The position numbers were made by a program, and so were the translations under genes. Source: an uncultured beta proteobacterium (lineage in GTDB: Bacteria > Pseudomonadota > Gammaproteobacteria > Burkholderiales > Burkholderiaceae_C). From it: a stretch of DNA of 6,238 nucleotides. The DNA lies in the NCBI GenBank assembly GCA_903920405.1, contig CAIXMC010000174.1:1-6238 (forward strand), given 5' to 3'. This document shows positions 6,128 through 6,238 of this stretch, one piece after another (position 1 is the first letter of the stretch; each line of letters begins with the position of its first letter). Below the pieces are notes generated by a model. It was not told the origin of the DNA. It searched no databases and was given only the letters and a program-made list of their open reading frames with translations.

Positions 6128-6238
6128 TCATATACTCGCCAAGCTACCACGTCCTGGCTTAAATTTGAATATTTTTAATCCTCTATACACCCAATAAAGA
6201 ACAAACTTGCTTGATAGTATCAAATTCACTTTAAACAA
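6128..6238 (-). CDS. Possible 3' end of an unidentified minus-strand gene (cut by window edge)
   Basis: On the minus strand one frame is open from the right window edge for 36 codons to a TGA at 6128-6130. The other two minus-strand frames stop almost at once. The peptide includes SSKFVLYWVYRGLKIF and KFKPGRGSLASI: a hydrophobic patch followed by a basic tail. The DNA is clearly richer in A and T than the mla, gmd and phosphatase sequences, as is common for polysaccharide-locus genes. It is co-directional with gmd, so it could belong to a glycan gene cluster, but I do not recognise the protein, and a chance open frame of this length is quite possible. Confidence 0.3.
   Translation of the reverse strand: MFKVNLILSSKFVLYWVYRGLKIFKFKPGRGSLASI

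Noticed and set aside
1..6238. CRISPR array, tRNA, rRNA or riboswitch
   Set aside because: No regularly spaced direct repeats, cloverleaf signatures, rRNA motifs or recognisable riboswitch cores were seen on either strand.

Overview
The window looks like chromosomal DNA of a betaproteobacterium, most likely Burkholderiales and perhaps Comamonadaceae. The main reason is a compact minus-strand operon in the order mlaF-mlaE-mlaD-mlaA-mlaC-mlaB. In this order the outer-membrane lipoprotein gene mlaA (vacJ) lies inside the transporter operon, whereas in E. coli it is elsewhere. Protein similarity recalled from memory agrees with this, but no search was run.

Layout from left to right. Positions 2-124 (+) hold the last 40 codons of what looks like a transposase, cut by the window edge. 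Positions 125-321 contain nothing I can support. Positions 322-4175 (-) hold the six-gene mla operon, with intergenic gaps of at most about 32 bases and one 4-base overlap. Positions 4176-4464 are non-coding but structured: a diverged copy of a repeat arm (4191-4247) lies just upstream of mlaF, followed by an unrelated imperfect palindrome (4255-4400). Positions 4465-5580 (-) encode a full-length GDP-mannose 4,6-dehydratase (gmd). Positions 5606-5766 form a 161-base palindrome with perfect 33-base arms, ending 25 bases before the gmd start codon. Positions 5765-6106 (+) are a remnant of a PP2C-type serine/threonine phosphatase gene that has lost both ends. The last ~130 bases are AT-rich and may carry the 3' end of another minus-strand gene.

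The Mla proteins work together. MlaA sits in the outer membrane and passes phospholipids to periplasmic MlaC, which exchanges them with the inner-membrane MlaF2E2D6B2 ABC complex. This keeps the outer leaflet of the outer membrane asymmetric. gmd makes GDP-4-dehydro-6-deoxy-D-mannose for deoxyhexoses of surface polysaccharides. No partner gene such as fcl or rmd is visible, so gmd appears to be the edge of a polysaccharide locus continuing to the right, or a transferred single gene.

The ground around these genes is heavily rearranged: a transposase tail, two palindromic repeat families, a phosphatase gene truncated at both ends, and an abrupt change to AT-rich sequence. I see no convincing new multi-gene system. 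The most interesting signal is the repeat family whose arms lie immediately upstream of both mlaF and gmd in the same orientation.
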